This document shows, piece after piece, positions 1 through 8,980 of a stretch of 56,162 nucleotides of DNA. Position 1 is the stretch's first letter. Every line of letters begins with the position of its first letter. Position numbers and translations under genes: made by a program. The DNA is taken from NCBI GenBank assembly GCA_039936115.1, contig JBDTIZ010000066.1, forward strand, positions 1 to 56,162, read 5' to 3'. The DNA comes from DATIJJ01 sp039936115. Lineage in GTDB: Bacteria; Pseudomonadota; Gammaproteobacteria; DSM-16500. The notes under the pieces are model-generated. The model ran no database searches and was not told where the DNA came from. It saw nothing but the letters and a program-made list of their open reading frames with translations.

Positions 1-1
1 T

Positions 2-47
2 TTTCTTCGATAGAGAGGGCGAACACACAGGTTCGCCCCTACAAAAG
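2..47. repeat. Short palindromic intergenic repeat, copy 1
   Basis: A palindromic unit with arms GGGCGAAC (17-24) and GTTCGCCC (31-38) in the context GAGAGGGCGAAC..GTTCGCCCCTAC. A near-identical copy lies at 3896-3941, an inverted copy at 3843-3873 and a decayed copy at 1207-1246. This is a REP-like dispersed repeat and could form a hairpin in RNA. The rest of 48-249 shows no gene. Confidence 0.75.
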
Positions 48-249
48 CAAAAAAATCTGCAACAACGTCAGCTTTTCCGCGGAATCCAGTCAAATTGGCA
101 TCGATTTTCATTTGTAGAAATTATAAAAATAAAAAAAAATTAAGTCCCTGTTGTTAGCCGAAATTCCATCTCGCTTGTAATTTTAATTATGTTAACTGTT
201 AAAGTAACTCTGTCCTGAATAACCATAATCTATTTACACTGCATTCAAG

Positions 250-1089
250 CTATTTTCTGCGCTTATTATTTTTATGACTGTCCATATTGTCACTTGAATT
301 AAGGTCAATATCATTTTCCGTCTCGTTTTCGCTCTTGCAACAGCACCAAAAACCCGAAGATGATTTTTTTGCTTTTTGTGTGGTGTTTGAAGTCTTTTCT
401 GCTAGATCACGTTGGCTACCATAACGAGCACTTAGTTTCTCAGCTTCCGCAAATGCGTCTGGAGTTTTTTGTATTTCTTTTTGAACTGCAATTGCCAAGC
501 TAGCTTTTGTATCGGCCAGTTTTTGTTTTACCTCTTCAATGTTATTTTTCTTATTGTCGGGTGATCTTGCTTTAGGAGTGGAGTCTAGCAAAGGTTGTGT
601 AAGCGTTTTATCTTTTTTATTAAGTAAGGTGGCTTTTTTTACTTTCGCCGTAGTTGAAAAACTGGGCGGTTGGGGATTCGGTTCTACATCGTTTTCTTCT
701 ACAAATTGTTCTGCTCGACTAATCAATTGAGCTTGATCAGAAAGGAATTTTCTTGGGCCCGCCATATCTTGTTTTTTGCTTTCAAGGCCAATGAATATTC
801 CCGCATCAGCAACTAACTTTTGCCACTTAGAAATAGTCTTTGTAATATCTTTTAGTTTTAATTTTGGTTTTGGTTTTGCCTGTTCTTTATTATATTCCGA
901 CTGACACTTTGTAATTTCTTTTTCGTATCGATCCCATTTTTTATATGGCAATTTTTGACGTTGATTAATTTCTTCTGCGAATGCCTGGAAATTTAGACCC
1001 TGACTACCAAGTTCATCTGCTTTAACTTGAGTGTCTTCTAATCGCTTGACCTGATTTAATAATTGCTTCTTAACTTGTCTGAATTGCAT
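250..1089 (-). CDS. Hypothetical charged coiled-coil protein, possible secreted effector
   Basis: A 279-residue protein that I do not recognise. It is very hydrophilic and rich in Lys, Glu and Gln. Residues 1-95 and 175-230 look helical or coiled-coil, separated by a low-complexity Pro/Lys-rich linker. No membrane segment or signal peptide is visible. Near the C-terminus a short Cys cluster (FWCCCK) is followed by an acidic, polar tail and a basic end (NNKRRK). A hydrophilic protein with a Glu-rich C-terminal tail is typical of Dot/Icm substrates in Legionellales, and the Cys cluster could be a lipidation or metal site. Both ideas are inference. It is a single gene downstream of yacG on the same strand, separated by a decayed palindromic repeat. 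It starts at ATG 1089. Confidence 0.6.
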   Translation of the reverse strand: MQFRQVKKQLLNQVKRLEDTQVKADELGSQGLNFQAFAEEINQRQKLPYKKWDRYEKEITKCQSEYNKEQAKPKPKLKLKDITKTISKWQKLVADAGIFIGLESKKQDMAGPRKFLSDQAQLISRAEQFVEENDVEPNPQPPSFSTTAKVKKATLLNKKDKTLTQPLLDSTPKARSPDNKKNNIEEVKQKLADTKASLAIAVQKEIQKTPDAFAEAEKLSARYGSQRDLAEKTSNTTQKAKKSSSGFWCCCKSENETENDIDLNSSDNMDSHKNNKRRK

Positions 1090-1206
1090 TTCTCATCTCC
1101 GTATAACCACTTTAGTCAGCTAAGATAGAGCATAAAACTTAAGATAGTATTAAGAGAAGAAATTCGGATAAATACTATTTTCAGGGTAAGCATGCGTGCC
1201 GTGTGT

Positions 1207-1246
1207 TTTTGTAGGAGCGAATCTTCGTGTTCGACCCATGCAAAAT
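1207..1246. repeat. Palindromic intergenic repeat, decayed inverted copy
   Basis: The segment TTTGTAGGAGCGAATC..GTGTTCGACCC resembles the reverse complement of the 2-47 repeat (TAGGGGCGAA..GTTCGCCC) with several substitutions. It lies between yacG and the gene at 250-1089. Confidence 0.5.
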
Positions 1247-1271
1247 CAACGATAGATTCTATAAGAAGCTA

Positions 1272-1493
1272 TTATTTTTCATCATCTTCATGAGTAGGCA
1301 AAACACTATTCAGATCCACCGATTCTCCTGGAATTCGATGATCTTCAGCCGCCCATGCGCCTAAATCGATTAATTTACAACGGGGAGAGCAGAAAGGTCG
1401 GGTGGGATTGTCTGTTGTCCACGTGTTCTTTTTGCCACAATGAGGACAACAAATATCTTCAGTTTTTGTTTGTTTGGTAGTGATTTTTTTCAT
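1272..1493 (-). CDS. yacG: DNA gyrase inhibitor / zinc-binding protein YacG
   Basis: Small zinc-finger protein of 73 residues. The four zinc-ligand cysteines are in CPHCGKKNTW (Cys-x2-Cys) and PFCSPRCKLIDLG (Cys-x3-Cys), followed by the family-typical segment LGAWAAEDHRIPGE. YacG proteins bind GyrB and inhibit gyrase in E. coli. I chose ATG 1493 (MKKITT) because it forms an ATGA overlap with the zapD stop. A longer in-frame reading to 1514 would run into zapD. The acidic C-terminus (HEDDEK) is usual. It is the last gene of the pilA-to-yacG block on the minus strand and is probably co-transcribed with zapD. Confidence 0.95.
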   Translation of the reverse strand: MKKITTKQTKTEDICCPHCGKKNTWTTDNPTRPFCSPRCKLIDLGAWAAEDHRIPGESVDLNSVLPTHEDDEK

Positions 1494-2266
1494 GATGTGC
1501 AATAAGAAAGCCAAAATGATAGGTTATGTTGATATTGCACTGGTCGATCAATGATATTCGGTTCAAAGAAGCGAATGCTTAAAAAATGTCTTCCAATGCT
1601 GATTTCAGGGTATGCCGTAATATTATCTGGGACAATGACCCGAATCATTCTAAGGTTATTCTGTGGATCGAGCAATTCCTGGTGAAACCCATTTGAAGCC
1701 TGTTTCTGATGGATTTTGCTCTCTTCGCGAACTAGCTTTAAAACCAATTCATTAGCCGAACGAATACTACTAAATTCATCCAGCCAAGCTCTAATGGTTG
1801 CAGTTCGCTCCGCAGCTGGTTGTTGCAGCCAATAATAATAAACCGGCGTATCAAAACTACATCCGCCACCTGGGGTCGCCAAATGCAATCTAAGGTTATT
1901 TAGCAATTCAATTTCGCGCAAATTCTGTGCAATTTTGCCATTGCTACTGATCAAATTTCTACTGAGTTCATCCAGTTGCTTCAAGAGCGCATTGAGCTTT
2001 GTTTTATCAATATCCGGCGTATTTTCGAGTCGCGCAAGTAACTGCATTTGATGAGCAAGTTCTTTGGCAAGTTTTGCTTTTAAATCAGGGCGATCTAGAA
2101 GTTGTAGGATATTAATAATAGCGGCAATAAGATTGCGAGTGCCGAAGGCCGAAACATCTGCGATTTGATGCTCAACTTGAAGGAATAATTGCTCCAATCG
2201 GAGGCATACCCGAATGAGCTCATTCAGTGGTTGTTCGTAAGTCGTTATGTTATCGATCATGACCAT
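1490..2266 (-). CDS. zapD: Cell division protein ZapD
   Basis: A 258-residue protein matching the ZapD (YacF) family over its whole length. Recognisable stretches are the N-terminal YEQPLNELIRVCLRLEQL, the central LATPGGGCSFDTPVYYYWL and the C-terminal region ending in a strand-rich segment (HFLSIRFF). ZapD binds the FtsZ C-terminal tail and bundles protofilaments at the division ring in the cytoplasm. The gene sits between coaE and yacG as in most gammaproteobacteria, but here a plus-strand gene (2543-3838) and a repeat pair have been inserted between coaE and zapD. ATG 2266 or ATG 2260 could start it, and neither has a clear ribosome site. Confidence 0.93.
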   Translation of the reverse strand: MVMIDNITTYEQPLNELIRVCLRLEQLFLQVEHQIADVSAFGTRNLIAAIINILQLLDRPDLKAKLAKELAHQMQLLARLENTPDIDKTKLNALLKQLDELSRNLISSNGKIAQNLREIELLNNLRLHLATPGGGCSFDTPVYYYWLQQPAAERTATIRAWLDEFSSIRSANELVLKLVREESKIHQKQASNGFHQELLDPQNNLRMIRVIVPDNITAYPEISIGRHFLSIRFFEPNIIDRPVQYQHNLSFWLSYCTS

Positions 2267-2542
2267 TCGAAGAATAGGTTAAGTTGGTCGAATATTATCA
2301 TGATTTCAAAAGAATTGCCTACTTTTATCGTGTTTTAAGGGACGATAATCCGCAGAGACATCCACATTCAGCGAGGCTTTTATTATGTGTAGGTGCCAGC
2401 GCTGGATTAATATTTCCTTTAGATGAAGACTAAAATCTGTATAATTACAGTCCGCCAGAAGTTGAATTTTTTGCACAACAAGAAAACCGCTGTGTAAATT
2501 GCTCTCAGTCTAGCTATTATTTTTCTTACAGAGGATTTGTTG

Positions 2543-3838
2543 ATGCCAAAAATACAAATGTGGAAAAGATCGTCACGGTTTCGGTTCGATGGGGTGATGC
2601 AATATTCACCTACCAAAAGGAGTGTTTATCAATATGGTGTCGATCCTTATAGTTGCGAGCTTAGCTCTACAGATATTTGTTATGCGGTACCTGAATCAAA
2701 AGAATTGGCAGTATCCAAACACGAACACGATCCAATTGAACTTTTTTATCTAGATGCCCAATATAGCGATAGCTTTTTTATTCTTCGAGATATCACAACG
2801 GGTAACTGTTTCGTTTATAAAAACGCTGAGGATATGGCAGCTTTAGCGCAGAGCAAAGCAGATCACGGGATTACTGAAAAATCAATCGTTCAAATGTGCG
2901 TGGTTATGCATGAGTCTTCAGATGAACTGAAAGATGTTGAGCTTAAGTTATCGGCGCCCTGCGAGTTAGCATCCATGTCAGTTCTAGTAACTCATGTATT
3001 GGATAATGATATAAAGCGATTTTATGGAATCGAGTTTTATCCTGAGACAGAAAAAGTAGCTATTAATTATATACAGTATCGTGCTGAATTCTCTAATGTG
3101 TTTGAAAAAGATCGGATTATTTCTAAATTCACAATGGCAATTAAAGATCAAAGCGTATTTACAAAATCCTTAGAAGCTGCAATTAAAACGAATCAATTTA
3201 TTGAAAAAGAAACTTTTTCCGTCTTAAGAGATTATCCATCTACAACCACGCTTAGAGAATTAATTTTTTCTCCATCCGCGGCAGTTACTAAGGTTTGGAA
3301 AGAAAACACAAATTTAATACAACAAAATCTTAAATTATTAGTATGTTTACTGAGAAAATCACATTTCCCTCAAATTGATTGCTATTATGCAGACGCATTT
3401 TTAAATGTGCAGAGCAAATTAGGCTTGTTGTATTTGGCAGATAATAATATCCAAAAAGCAGCAGAACATTTTGCATGTGCTGGCACATACTATCATCAGC
3501 AACGGTCTTGTCAGACAGACTGGGGTCAAAGAACTTTCTGTAGTTTAGCTGGAGCAGCTTATGAAAAATTGGGTGACTATCGACAAGCATCCATTTTTTA
3601 TGGAAGGGCATTAAGTGTCTATGCTAATGAGGGAGATAAATTAAACTGTGAAAGAATTGCTACGTTACTCAAAAACGAAGAAGTAGCAAAAAAATCAGCA
3701 GAGGTGAGAGACCAGCCTAAGTCTCGACCTTTGTTGCAGGGAATTATTGCTACTCCAAAGCAAACCTCAGCAACTAGTCTTGAGTCCGTGCAGGTTAAAA
3801 CTGAAGAAGAAAATAGAGGATTGGTACACAGCTTCTAG
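2543..3838 (+). CDS. Hypothetical protein with C-terminal TPR-like repeats
   Basis: About 431 residues, not recognised. The N-terminal 250 residues resemble no family I know. Residues about 290-370 contain two helical-repeat units of TPR type (KLGLLYLADNNIQKAAEHFACAG and AGAAYEKLGDYRQASIFYGRAL), and the tail (about 380-431) is polar and probably disordered. No signal peptide or membrane segment is seen. I chose ATG 2543 because GAGGAT (2531-2536) lies 6 nt upstream; two TTG codons just before it are in frame. The gene breaks the usual coaE-zapD adjacency on the opposite strand, so it is a lineage-specific insertion. TPR proteins of this sort are common among Legionellales host-directed effectors, but that is only a possibility here. 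Confidence 0.7.
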   Translation: MPKIQMWKRSSRFRFDGVMQYSPTKRSVYQYGVDPYSCELSSTDICYAVPESKELAVSKHEHDPIELFYLDAQYSDSFFILRDITTGNCFVYKNAEDMAALAQSKADHGITEKSIVQMCVVMHESSDELKDVELKLSAPCELASMSVLVTHVLDNDIKRFYGIEFYPETEKVAINYIQYRAEFSNVFEKDRIISKFTMAIKDQSVFTKSLEAAIKTNQFIEKETFSVLRDYPSTTTLRELIFSPSAAVTKVWKENTNLIQQNLKLLVCLLRKSHFPQIDCYYADAFLNVQSKLGLLYLADNNIQKAAEHFACAGTYYHQQRSCQTDWGQRTFCSLAGAAYEKLGDYRQASIFYGRALSVYANEGDKLNCERIATLLKNEEVAKKSAEVRDQPKSRPLLQGIIATPKQTSATSLESVQVKTEEENRGLVHSF

Positions 3839-3841
3839 GAG

Positions 3842-3942
3842 CTCTGTAGGGGCGAATCTATGTGTTCGCCCTGCGGCCTCATAATGCAAATGTTATTTCT
3901 TCGATTGAGAGGGCGAACACATAGGTTCGCCCCTACAAAAGT
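3842..3942. repeat. Inverted pair of palindromic repeats between convergent genes
   Basis: Two head-to-head copies of the repeat also seen at 2-47: CTGTAGGGGCGAATC..GTTCGCCC at 3843-3873 and the opposite orientation at 3896-3941. Each copy is itself palindromic and together they could fold into one long hairpin. They sit between the convergent ends of the 2543-3838 gene and coaE, so a bidirectional transcription-terminator role is plausible. Confidence 0.75.
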
Positions 3943-3967
3943 CTAACTAATGAATTATTTATAACGT

Positions 3968-4561
3968 TTAACCTGTAATCGACAAATAAAACTCATGCAA
4001 TTTTTTCACTTGCAGAATAAGCTCATCAAGCCCGCCATCATTACGAATCACATCATCCGCCAAACCTAATCGCTTTTCCCTATCCACCTGAGTTTTCAAA
4101 ATAGCTGCCACTTCAGCATCAGAAGAACCATCGCGTTGCAAAGTACGCGTTAATTGTGATTCCTCACTTGCATCAACCACAAGCACTCGTTGAATTAGCG
4201 GATTTCGATCGGTTTCAAATAAAAGCGGAATCACAACAATGCAATAAGGCGATTCTGATTCTTCAGCTTGCCGTTTCATTTCAATTCGAATAAGTGGATG
4301 CAAAAGTTGTTCTAACCATAATCGATTTGTTTCATCCGCAAAAATAATTTTTCGCAATCGTGCTCGATCAAGCGCGCCATTTGCCAATAAAATCTCACGC
4401 CCAAATTTATCACTAATTTGTTTTAATGCAGGACTATCAGGCAGCGTCAAATCACGTGACAGTTTATCGGTATCAATGATAGTCACGCCTTTTTGAGCAA
4501 ATAAATTAGCGACGGTGGTTTTACCACTTCCTATCCCACCAGTTAGACCGATAACCAACAT
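3968..4561 (-). CDS. coaE: Dephospho-CoA kinase
   Basis: A 197-residue kinase that phosphorylates the 3'-hydroxyl of dephospho-CoA in the last step of CoA synthesis, in the cytoplasm. The N-terminal P-loop GLTGGIGSGKTT is intact, followed by IIDTDKLSRDL (substrate-binding Asp) and the ALDRARLRKIIF and LLHPLIRIEM segments typical of CoaE. The length is normal. It is located directly downstream of pilD, with a gap of 18 bp, and is probably in the same transcript. This is the standard gammaproteobacterial order. Confidence 0.97.
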   Translation of the reverse strand: MLVIGLTGGIGSGKTTVANLFAQKGVTIIDTDKLSRDLTLPDSPALKQISDKFGREILLANGALDRARLRKIIFADETNRLWLEQLLHPLIRIEMKRQAEESESPYCIVVIPLLFETDRNPLIQRVLVVDASEESQLTRTLQRDGSSDAEVAAILKTQVDREKRLGLADDVIRNDGGLDELILQVKKLHEFYLSITG

Positions 4562-4579
4562 GCCTTATACCTAGATTAT

Positions 4580-5452
4580 TTACGCCAACACTTTATGAAT
4601 ATAAATACTCACAATTTCAGGACCCCACATCAAACTAATCCAGCCAGCAAATGCCAGATAGGGACCAAATGGGATCGGTACACTTTTAAATTGATGTTTG
4701 ATCGCCATTTGAGTTATCCCAAAAATCAAACCAATGACTGAGGCTAATAAAATAATGACAGGTAATTGTTGCCAGCCGAGAAAAGCGCCCATCCCAGCCA
4801 GGAATTTATAATCACCTTCACCCATGCCTATTTTTCCCGTCGCCATTTTAAACAGCCACTGCACAGCGGCAAAAATAAGATAGCCGGCAATTGCGCCAAT
4901 GATGGCATCGTGACTATTGGTAAATACATTGAACATACTCAAAAATAAACCAGCCCAGACTAACAATAAAGTGAGTTGATCGGGCAACAAATGATGATCA
5001 AGATCAATAAAAATCAAACTAATCGCAATCCAAGTAAAAATAAGACCGCCAAATGTCTGCCAAGTAAAGCCAAAGCGCCAGGCAACATAAACTGATGCGA
5101 TACAGCAGAGGAATTCAACGAAAGGGTAACGCATAGAAATTTTTGCACCGCAAAATGCACATTTGCCCCATAAGACCAAATAACTAATGACGGGAATGTT
5201 ATGCCATAATTTGAGGGGCTTTTTGCATTGGGTACAATGGGAGAGTGGCAGATATAAATTTATTTTTTCAATATCAGAGGGAAGTGCTTTTAATCCGAGG
5301 TATTCACGGCATTCCTGGCCCCACTCGTTTTTCATCATTTGCGGTAAACGGTAAATCACAACATTTAAGAAACTGCCGATAATTAACGCAAGTGCAGCAA
5401 TCAAAATCAAAAAGAAATCAGGATGTTCTATTATAAAGTTAATTGTATCCAT
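4580..5452 (-). CDS. pilD: Prepilin peptidase / N-methyltransferase PilD
   Basis: A 290-residue polytopic inner-membrane aspartyl protease that cleaves the leader of type IV prepilins (and type II pseudopilins) and methylates the new N-terminal Phe. An N-terminal membrane helix (FLILIAALALIIGSFLNVVIYRLP) is followed by a cytoplasmic zinc domain with two CxxC pairs (CTQC and CAFC). The C-terminal membrane part carries the two catalytic Asp, the first in FIDLDHHLLPD and the second in MGEGDYKFLA (GxGD motif). The start codon overlaps the pilC stop (TAATG), so it is translationally coupled to pilC. The substrate PilA is encoded at 8343-8744. Confidence 0.97.
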   Translation of the reverse strand: MDTINFIIEHPDFFLILIAALALIIGSFLNVVIYRLPQMMKNEWGQECREYLGLKALPSDIEKINLYLPLSHCTQCKKPLKLWHNIPVISYLVLWGKCAFCGAKISMRYPFVEFLCCIASVYVAWRFGFTWQTFGGLIFTWIAISLIFIDLDHHLLPDQLTLLLVWAGLFLSMFNVFTNSHDAIIGAIAGYLIFAAVQWLFKMATGKIGMGEGDYKFLAGMGAFLGWQQLPVIILLASVIGLIFGITQMAIKHQFKSVPIPFGPYLAFAGWISLMWGPEIVSIYIHKVLA

Positions 5453-6666
5453 TAGATTACAGCCCCTAGTTTGAATATGGGTAAATACATAGCAATAACA
5501 AGCCCTCCGATTACAACACCAAGAATAATCATAATCAAGGGTTCGAGCAGCCGACTTAAATTAGCAATTAAATGATCTAGGTCTGACTCATAAAAGTCAG
5601 CGATTTTAGCTAACATTTTTTCGAGTGTTCCAGATTCTTCACCTATTTGAATCATTTGCAACATCATTGGAGGGAATAGTTTACAGGTTTGCATCGCAAA
5701 ATGCAGTTGCTTACCAATAGAAATATCCAAACAAAGTGCTTGAATCGCATTGGCATAGACTGTGTTGCCTGTTGTATGAGTTAAAATTTTAAGCGCTTCA
5801 GTAATAGGAATGCCAGCGGCAAAAATGGTCGCGAGACTACGAGCAAAGCGTGCGAGAATAAACTTTTGCAGCGGAATGCCTAAGCCCGGGAGGCGAAGTA
5901 ATAGCAAATCAAGAGCCAGTCTGATACGTGGAATATGTCTAGTGTAATAAAGTAATCCACTTATACCTAAAGTAATCACTATCATAAGCAAACAATAACG
6001 GCGGCAGAAATTGGCTAACCTAATGACACCTGTTGTAAACAAAGGAAGCTGACTATGCATGCTGTGAAAGAGTTCAGCAAAACGCGGTACAACAAAAGTT
6101 AACATGATGACAGTTACACTCATTGCAACAATAAAAATGATGGCTGGATACAACATAGCTTGTTTGATTTTATTCTTAAGTACAGATGAATTTTCTTTAT
6201 AAGTCGCTACACGATCTAACATGATATTTAGAGTTCCTGTTTTCTCACCTGCGTGAATTAGATGATGGGTGATTTCATCAAAATGGCGTGGAAATTTCTG
6301 CAAACTATGTGCTAATCCGTTACCAGCCGCGATATCGTCTTTTATGATAGAAATAATAGGCAGTAATTTTGTCTGATCCGAGTTTTGACTTAAGATGTGA
6401 ATAGCTTGTGTGACGGGAATATTTGCGATAATCAATGTTGAAAGTTGGCGCAAAAACAAAATAATATCTATCGCAGTTATCTGCGTGTTGAATTTGAAAC
6501 TCAGTTTGCGCTTTTTACGAATCGAAATAATTTGTACACCTTTTTTGGCTAAAGCACTTTTTGCCAAATTTAAACTCTGCGCAAGAATTTCGCCGGACAT
6601 ACGTTGTCCCTGATTGATAACTCCAATCCACTGATAGGTCGTATTTTCAAAATGGGATATATTCAT
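5452..6666 (-). CDS. pilC: Type IV pilus inner-membrane platform protein PilC
   Basis: A 404-residue member of the GspF/PilC family. It has the usual two tandem GspF domains (about residues 65-190 and 268-390), each with the motif of conserved helices followed by membrane segments, for example AIIFIVAMSVTVIMLTFVVP and LLEPLIMIILGVVIGGLVIA. PilC forms the inner-membrane platform on which the PilB ATPase acts. It overlaps pilB by 4 bp (ATGA type) and pilD by 1 bp, so pilB-C-D form one unit. Confidence 0.96.
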   Translation of the reverse strand: MNISHFENTTYQWIGVINQGQRMSGEILAQSLNLAKSALAKKGVQIISIRKKRKLSFKFNTQITAIDIILFLRQLSTLIIANIPVTQAIHILSQNSDQTKLLPIISIIKDDIAAGNGLAHSLQKFPRHFDEITHHLIHAGEKTGTLNIMLDRVATYKENSSVLKNKIKQAMLYPAIIFIVAMSVTVIMLTFVVPRFAELFHSMHSQLPLFTTGVIRLANFCRRYCLLMIVITLGISGLLYYTRHIPRIRLALDLLLLRLPGLGIPLQKFILARFARSLATIFAAGIPITEALKILTHTTGNTVYANAIQALCLDISIGKQLHFAMQTCKLFPPMMLQMIQIGEESGTLEKMLAKIADFYESDLDHLIANLSRLLEPLIMIILGVVIGGLVIAMYLPIFKLGAVI

Positions 6667-8339
6667 GATAGTAGTACACGATTAATTTCGGAAAGACTGG
6701 TGATTCCTTGCAAGACTTGTTTAATTCCAGCCTCTTTAAGAGGAATAAAACCGTCTAATTTTGCTTGGTGAATGAGCGCTTGTATATCGGCACCCAATGT
6801 AATTAATTTGGCTAATTGTTCAGTGATCCTCACAAATTCATAAATTGCCAGCCTATCGGTATAACCTTGAGAGCATTTGGAACAACCTATTGCACGATAG
6901 ATTTTTTGCGGTAACTTATATTGCTCTAGATTAAGTTCAGCGATCAGTTGATCCGAGATATTTTCAGGTTGTTTGCAATGTGGACATAATTTTCTAATTA
7001 AGCGCTGTGCAATAATCAATGAAATGGAGCCAGCAATATTATAAGAAAGTACGCCCATAGCTTGTAAACGCGTGACGGATTCAATTGCACAATTGGTATG
7101 TAATGTTGATAACACTAAATGACCTGTTTGCGCTGCTTGAATTGCAATATTTGCGGTTTCTGTATCTCGAATTTCACCAAGCATAATAATATCAGGATCT
7201 TGGCGTAAAAAAGTTCTGAGCACTGTTGAAAAAGTCAAACCAATTTTTGCATTCACGTTAACTTGATTGATACCGCTCAAACGAATTTCAATAGGATCTT
7301 CCACGGTTGAAATATTTTTTTCTGTTTGATTTAAAAAATTAAGTGCTGAATAAAGTGTGACAGTTTTGCCACTACCGGTCGGTCCGGTTACTAGTATCAT
7401 ACCTTGTGGCTGAGAAATTGATTTTAAAAATAATCGTTTTTGCGCACTCGACAAATCAAGATCATTAATGTTAAGTGAAATATTTCCCGTGTTTAGTAGT
7501 CGTAATACAATTTTTTCACCGAATAGAGTAGGGCAGGTATTGATTCGAATATCTATCAAATTAAGTTGAAAGCGACCATCCTGCGGCAAACGTCTTTCTG
7601 AAATATCCAATCGTGCAATGACTTTTAAACGTGTTGCAACGCGTGCTGCCAACGGAATGGGAATTTCATGGATAGGGTAGAGCACCCCATGTTGTCGATA
7701 ACGAATCCGACAAATTGTTTCATAAGGTTCGATATGAATGTCTGATGCAGACTGTTGAAATGCATGTAAAATAATATTATCCACGAATTGTATTAACGGT
7801 TCATCGTATTGAATATTTCTTTCGTGTGTTGCTTGCAATGGATCATCGAGCGTAATTTGTTTCAACAAATTCATTTGTAAATTTTTATTAACATCTTGTT
7901 TGCTACAATAGGATTCAATAAATGCTGCCAATTGATCTTCTGCCACCAAAACAGGCGTTACTCTGAATCCAGTCTGAAAAGCGAGTGTATCAAGCGCTTG
8001 CTGATCCGTCGGATCTGCCAAACCCACTTGTAAAATATTATTTATTTTTTTCAGCGGTATCACCCGATATTGACGAATAAACTCTGGGCTAAGTGCTGAT
8101 GCTGCAAGCCAAGCAGGATCATAACGTTGTAAATCAAAACTAGTTAGGCTAAAAATATTTTCGCAACACTGCAAGATGTCTGTGCTGGATAGAATTTTAT
8201 TTTTGACTAAATAGCTAATAATAGAAATCTCTTGCGTTTTAGCGCATTCAATTGCGTGCAGAGCCATTTTCTGTTCAAGCAAACCATAATTCACTAAATG
8301 ATTTGCTAAACTTAGATAAGTAATTTCGCGATTTAGCAT
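6663..8339 (-). CDS. pilB: Type IV pilus extension ATPase PilB
   Basis: A 558-residue hexameric ATPase of the GspE/PilB family that powers pilus extension. An N-terminal MshEN-like domain (residues 20-150, with RYRVIPLKKINNILQVGLADP) is followed by the ATPase domain. That domain has Walker A VTGPTGSGKT, an Asp box, Walker B DIIMLGEIRD and a His box (TGHLVLSTLHTN), plus the zinc site CPHC..CSKC near residues 450-490. All catalytic elements are intact. It is the first gene of the pilBCD run, and pilA lies only 3 bp upstream on the same strand. Confidence 0.97.
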   Translation of the reverse strand: MLNREITYLSLANHLVNYGLLEQKMALHAIECAKTQEISIISYLVKNKILSSTDILQCCENIFSLTSFDLQRYDPAWLAASALSPEFIRQYRVIPLKKINNILQVGLADPTDQQALDTLAFQTGFRVTPVLVAEDQLAAFIESYCSKQDVNKNLQMNLLKQITLDDPLQATHERNIQYDEPLIQFVDNIILHAFQQSASDIHIEPYETICRIRYRQHGVLYPIHEIPIPLAARVATRLKVIARLDISERRLPQDGRFQLNLIDIRINTCPTLFGEKIVLRLLNTGNISLNINDLDLSSAQKRLFLKSISQPQGMILVTGPTGSGKTVTLYSALNFLNQTEKNISTVEDPIEIRLSGINQVNVNAKIGLTFSTVLRTFLRQDPDIIMLGEIRDTETANIAIQAAQTGHLVLSTLHTNCAIESVTRLQAMGVLSYNIAGSISLIIAQRLIRKLCPHCKQPENISDQLIAELNLEQYKLPQKIYRAIGCSKCSQGYTDRLAIYEFVRITEQLAKLITLGADIQALIHQAKLDGFIPLKEAGIKQVLQGITSLSEINRVLLS

Positions 8340-8342
8340 AAA

Positions 8343-8744
8343 TTAAGATTCACATAATCCATTCGTAAAACAAGTTCCTTCGACGGCCCAAATACTGCCA
8401 TCAGAATTGGGCTTCAATATGTAAGTACTACCACTCGCTGTTGCTGTTGCAGATGAAGTAATGACACCATTTTTCACTTTGACTGCCGCTAAATTTTTTG
8501 TAGCAGCTGGTTGCGTTGGAATGCCATGCACACCGTTGGTTAATTCATTTAACGGAGTGCCTTGTTGAAGAGCGAGAGAGACAGCGGTTTTAAATGGAGC
8601 GGTTGCAGAAATCACTTCAACGAATCGTGCTCGCTGTGTGTAATTCTGATAAGAGGGCATCGCGATGACAGCTAAAATCCCAATGATTGCGACAACAATC
8701 ATTAATTCAATTAATGAAAATCCCAGTTGAGAATTTGATCTCAT
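8343..8744 (-). CDS. pilA: Type IV major pilin PilA
   Basis: A 133-residue pilin. The leader MRSNSQLG is short and positively charged, ending in Gly before the mature FSLIELMIVVAIIGILAVIA, with the conserved Glu at mature position 5. The hydrophobic helix is followed by the globular domain. Cys in GTCFTNGLCES near the C-terminus can form the D-region disulfide loop. PilD (4580-5452) should process it. The start ATG 8744 has CTGGAG just upstream. Very short spacing to pilB suggests partial read-through into the assembly genes. Confidence 0.96.
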   Translation of the reverse strand: MRSNSQLGFSLIELMIVVAIIGILAVIAMPSYQNYTQRARFVEVISATAPFKTAVSLALQQGTPLNELTNGVHGIPTQPAATKNLAAVKVKNGVITSSATATASGSTYILKPNSDGSIWAVEGTCFTNGLCES

Positions 8745-8858
8745 TGTGGCTCCAGAAAAAATTTAAAAAAAGTTTTTTGAATCAGTATGTGATGTATTGA
8801 GGTGTGAAAAAGAATGATAAAAAAACTGAGAGATAATTGATTAGCGCTAGAAGTCGAA

Positions 8859-8887
8859 TTTATATCTGATTTTTTATAACAGTGCAA
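8859..8887 (-). promoter_or_regulatory. Predicted sigma70-type promoter of pilA
   Basis: On the minus strand, TTGCAC (complement of 8882-8887), a 17-nt spacer and TATAAA (complement of 8859-8864) give good sigma70 geometry about 115 bp upstream of the pilA start. No sigma54 site (TGGCAC-N5-TTGC) was seen, although many pilA genes use one. Confidence 0.4.
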
Positions 8888-8980
8888 CAGAAGTTAAAAA
8901 ATTTTTTAGTTTGTATTTCCAAACAGACGCGAGTATAAATTTGCCGTTAGTCATTTTAATTAGACCGGGGATATTGAAAC

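Noticed and set aside
3843..3941. CRISPR-like array
   Set aside because: Two inverted palindromic copies only, no regular spacers, and no cas genes in the window.
8745..8980. Sigma54 promoter for pilA
   Set aside because: No TGGCAC-N5-TTGC pattern was found; a sigma70-like pair fits better.
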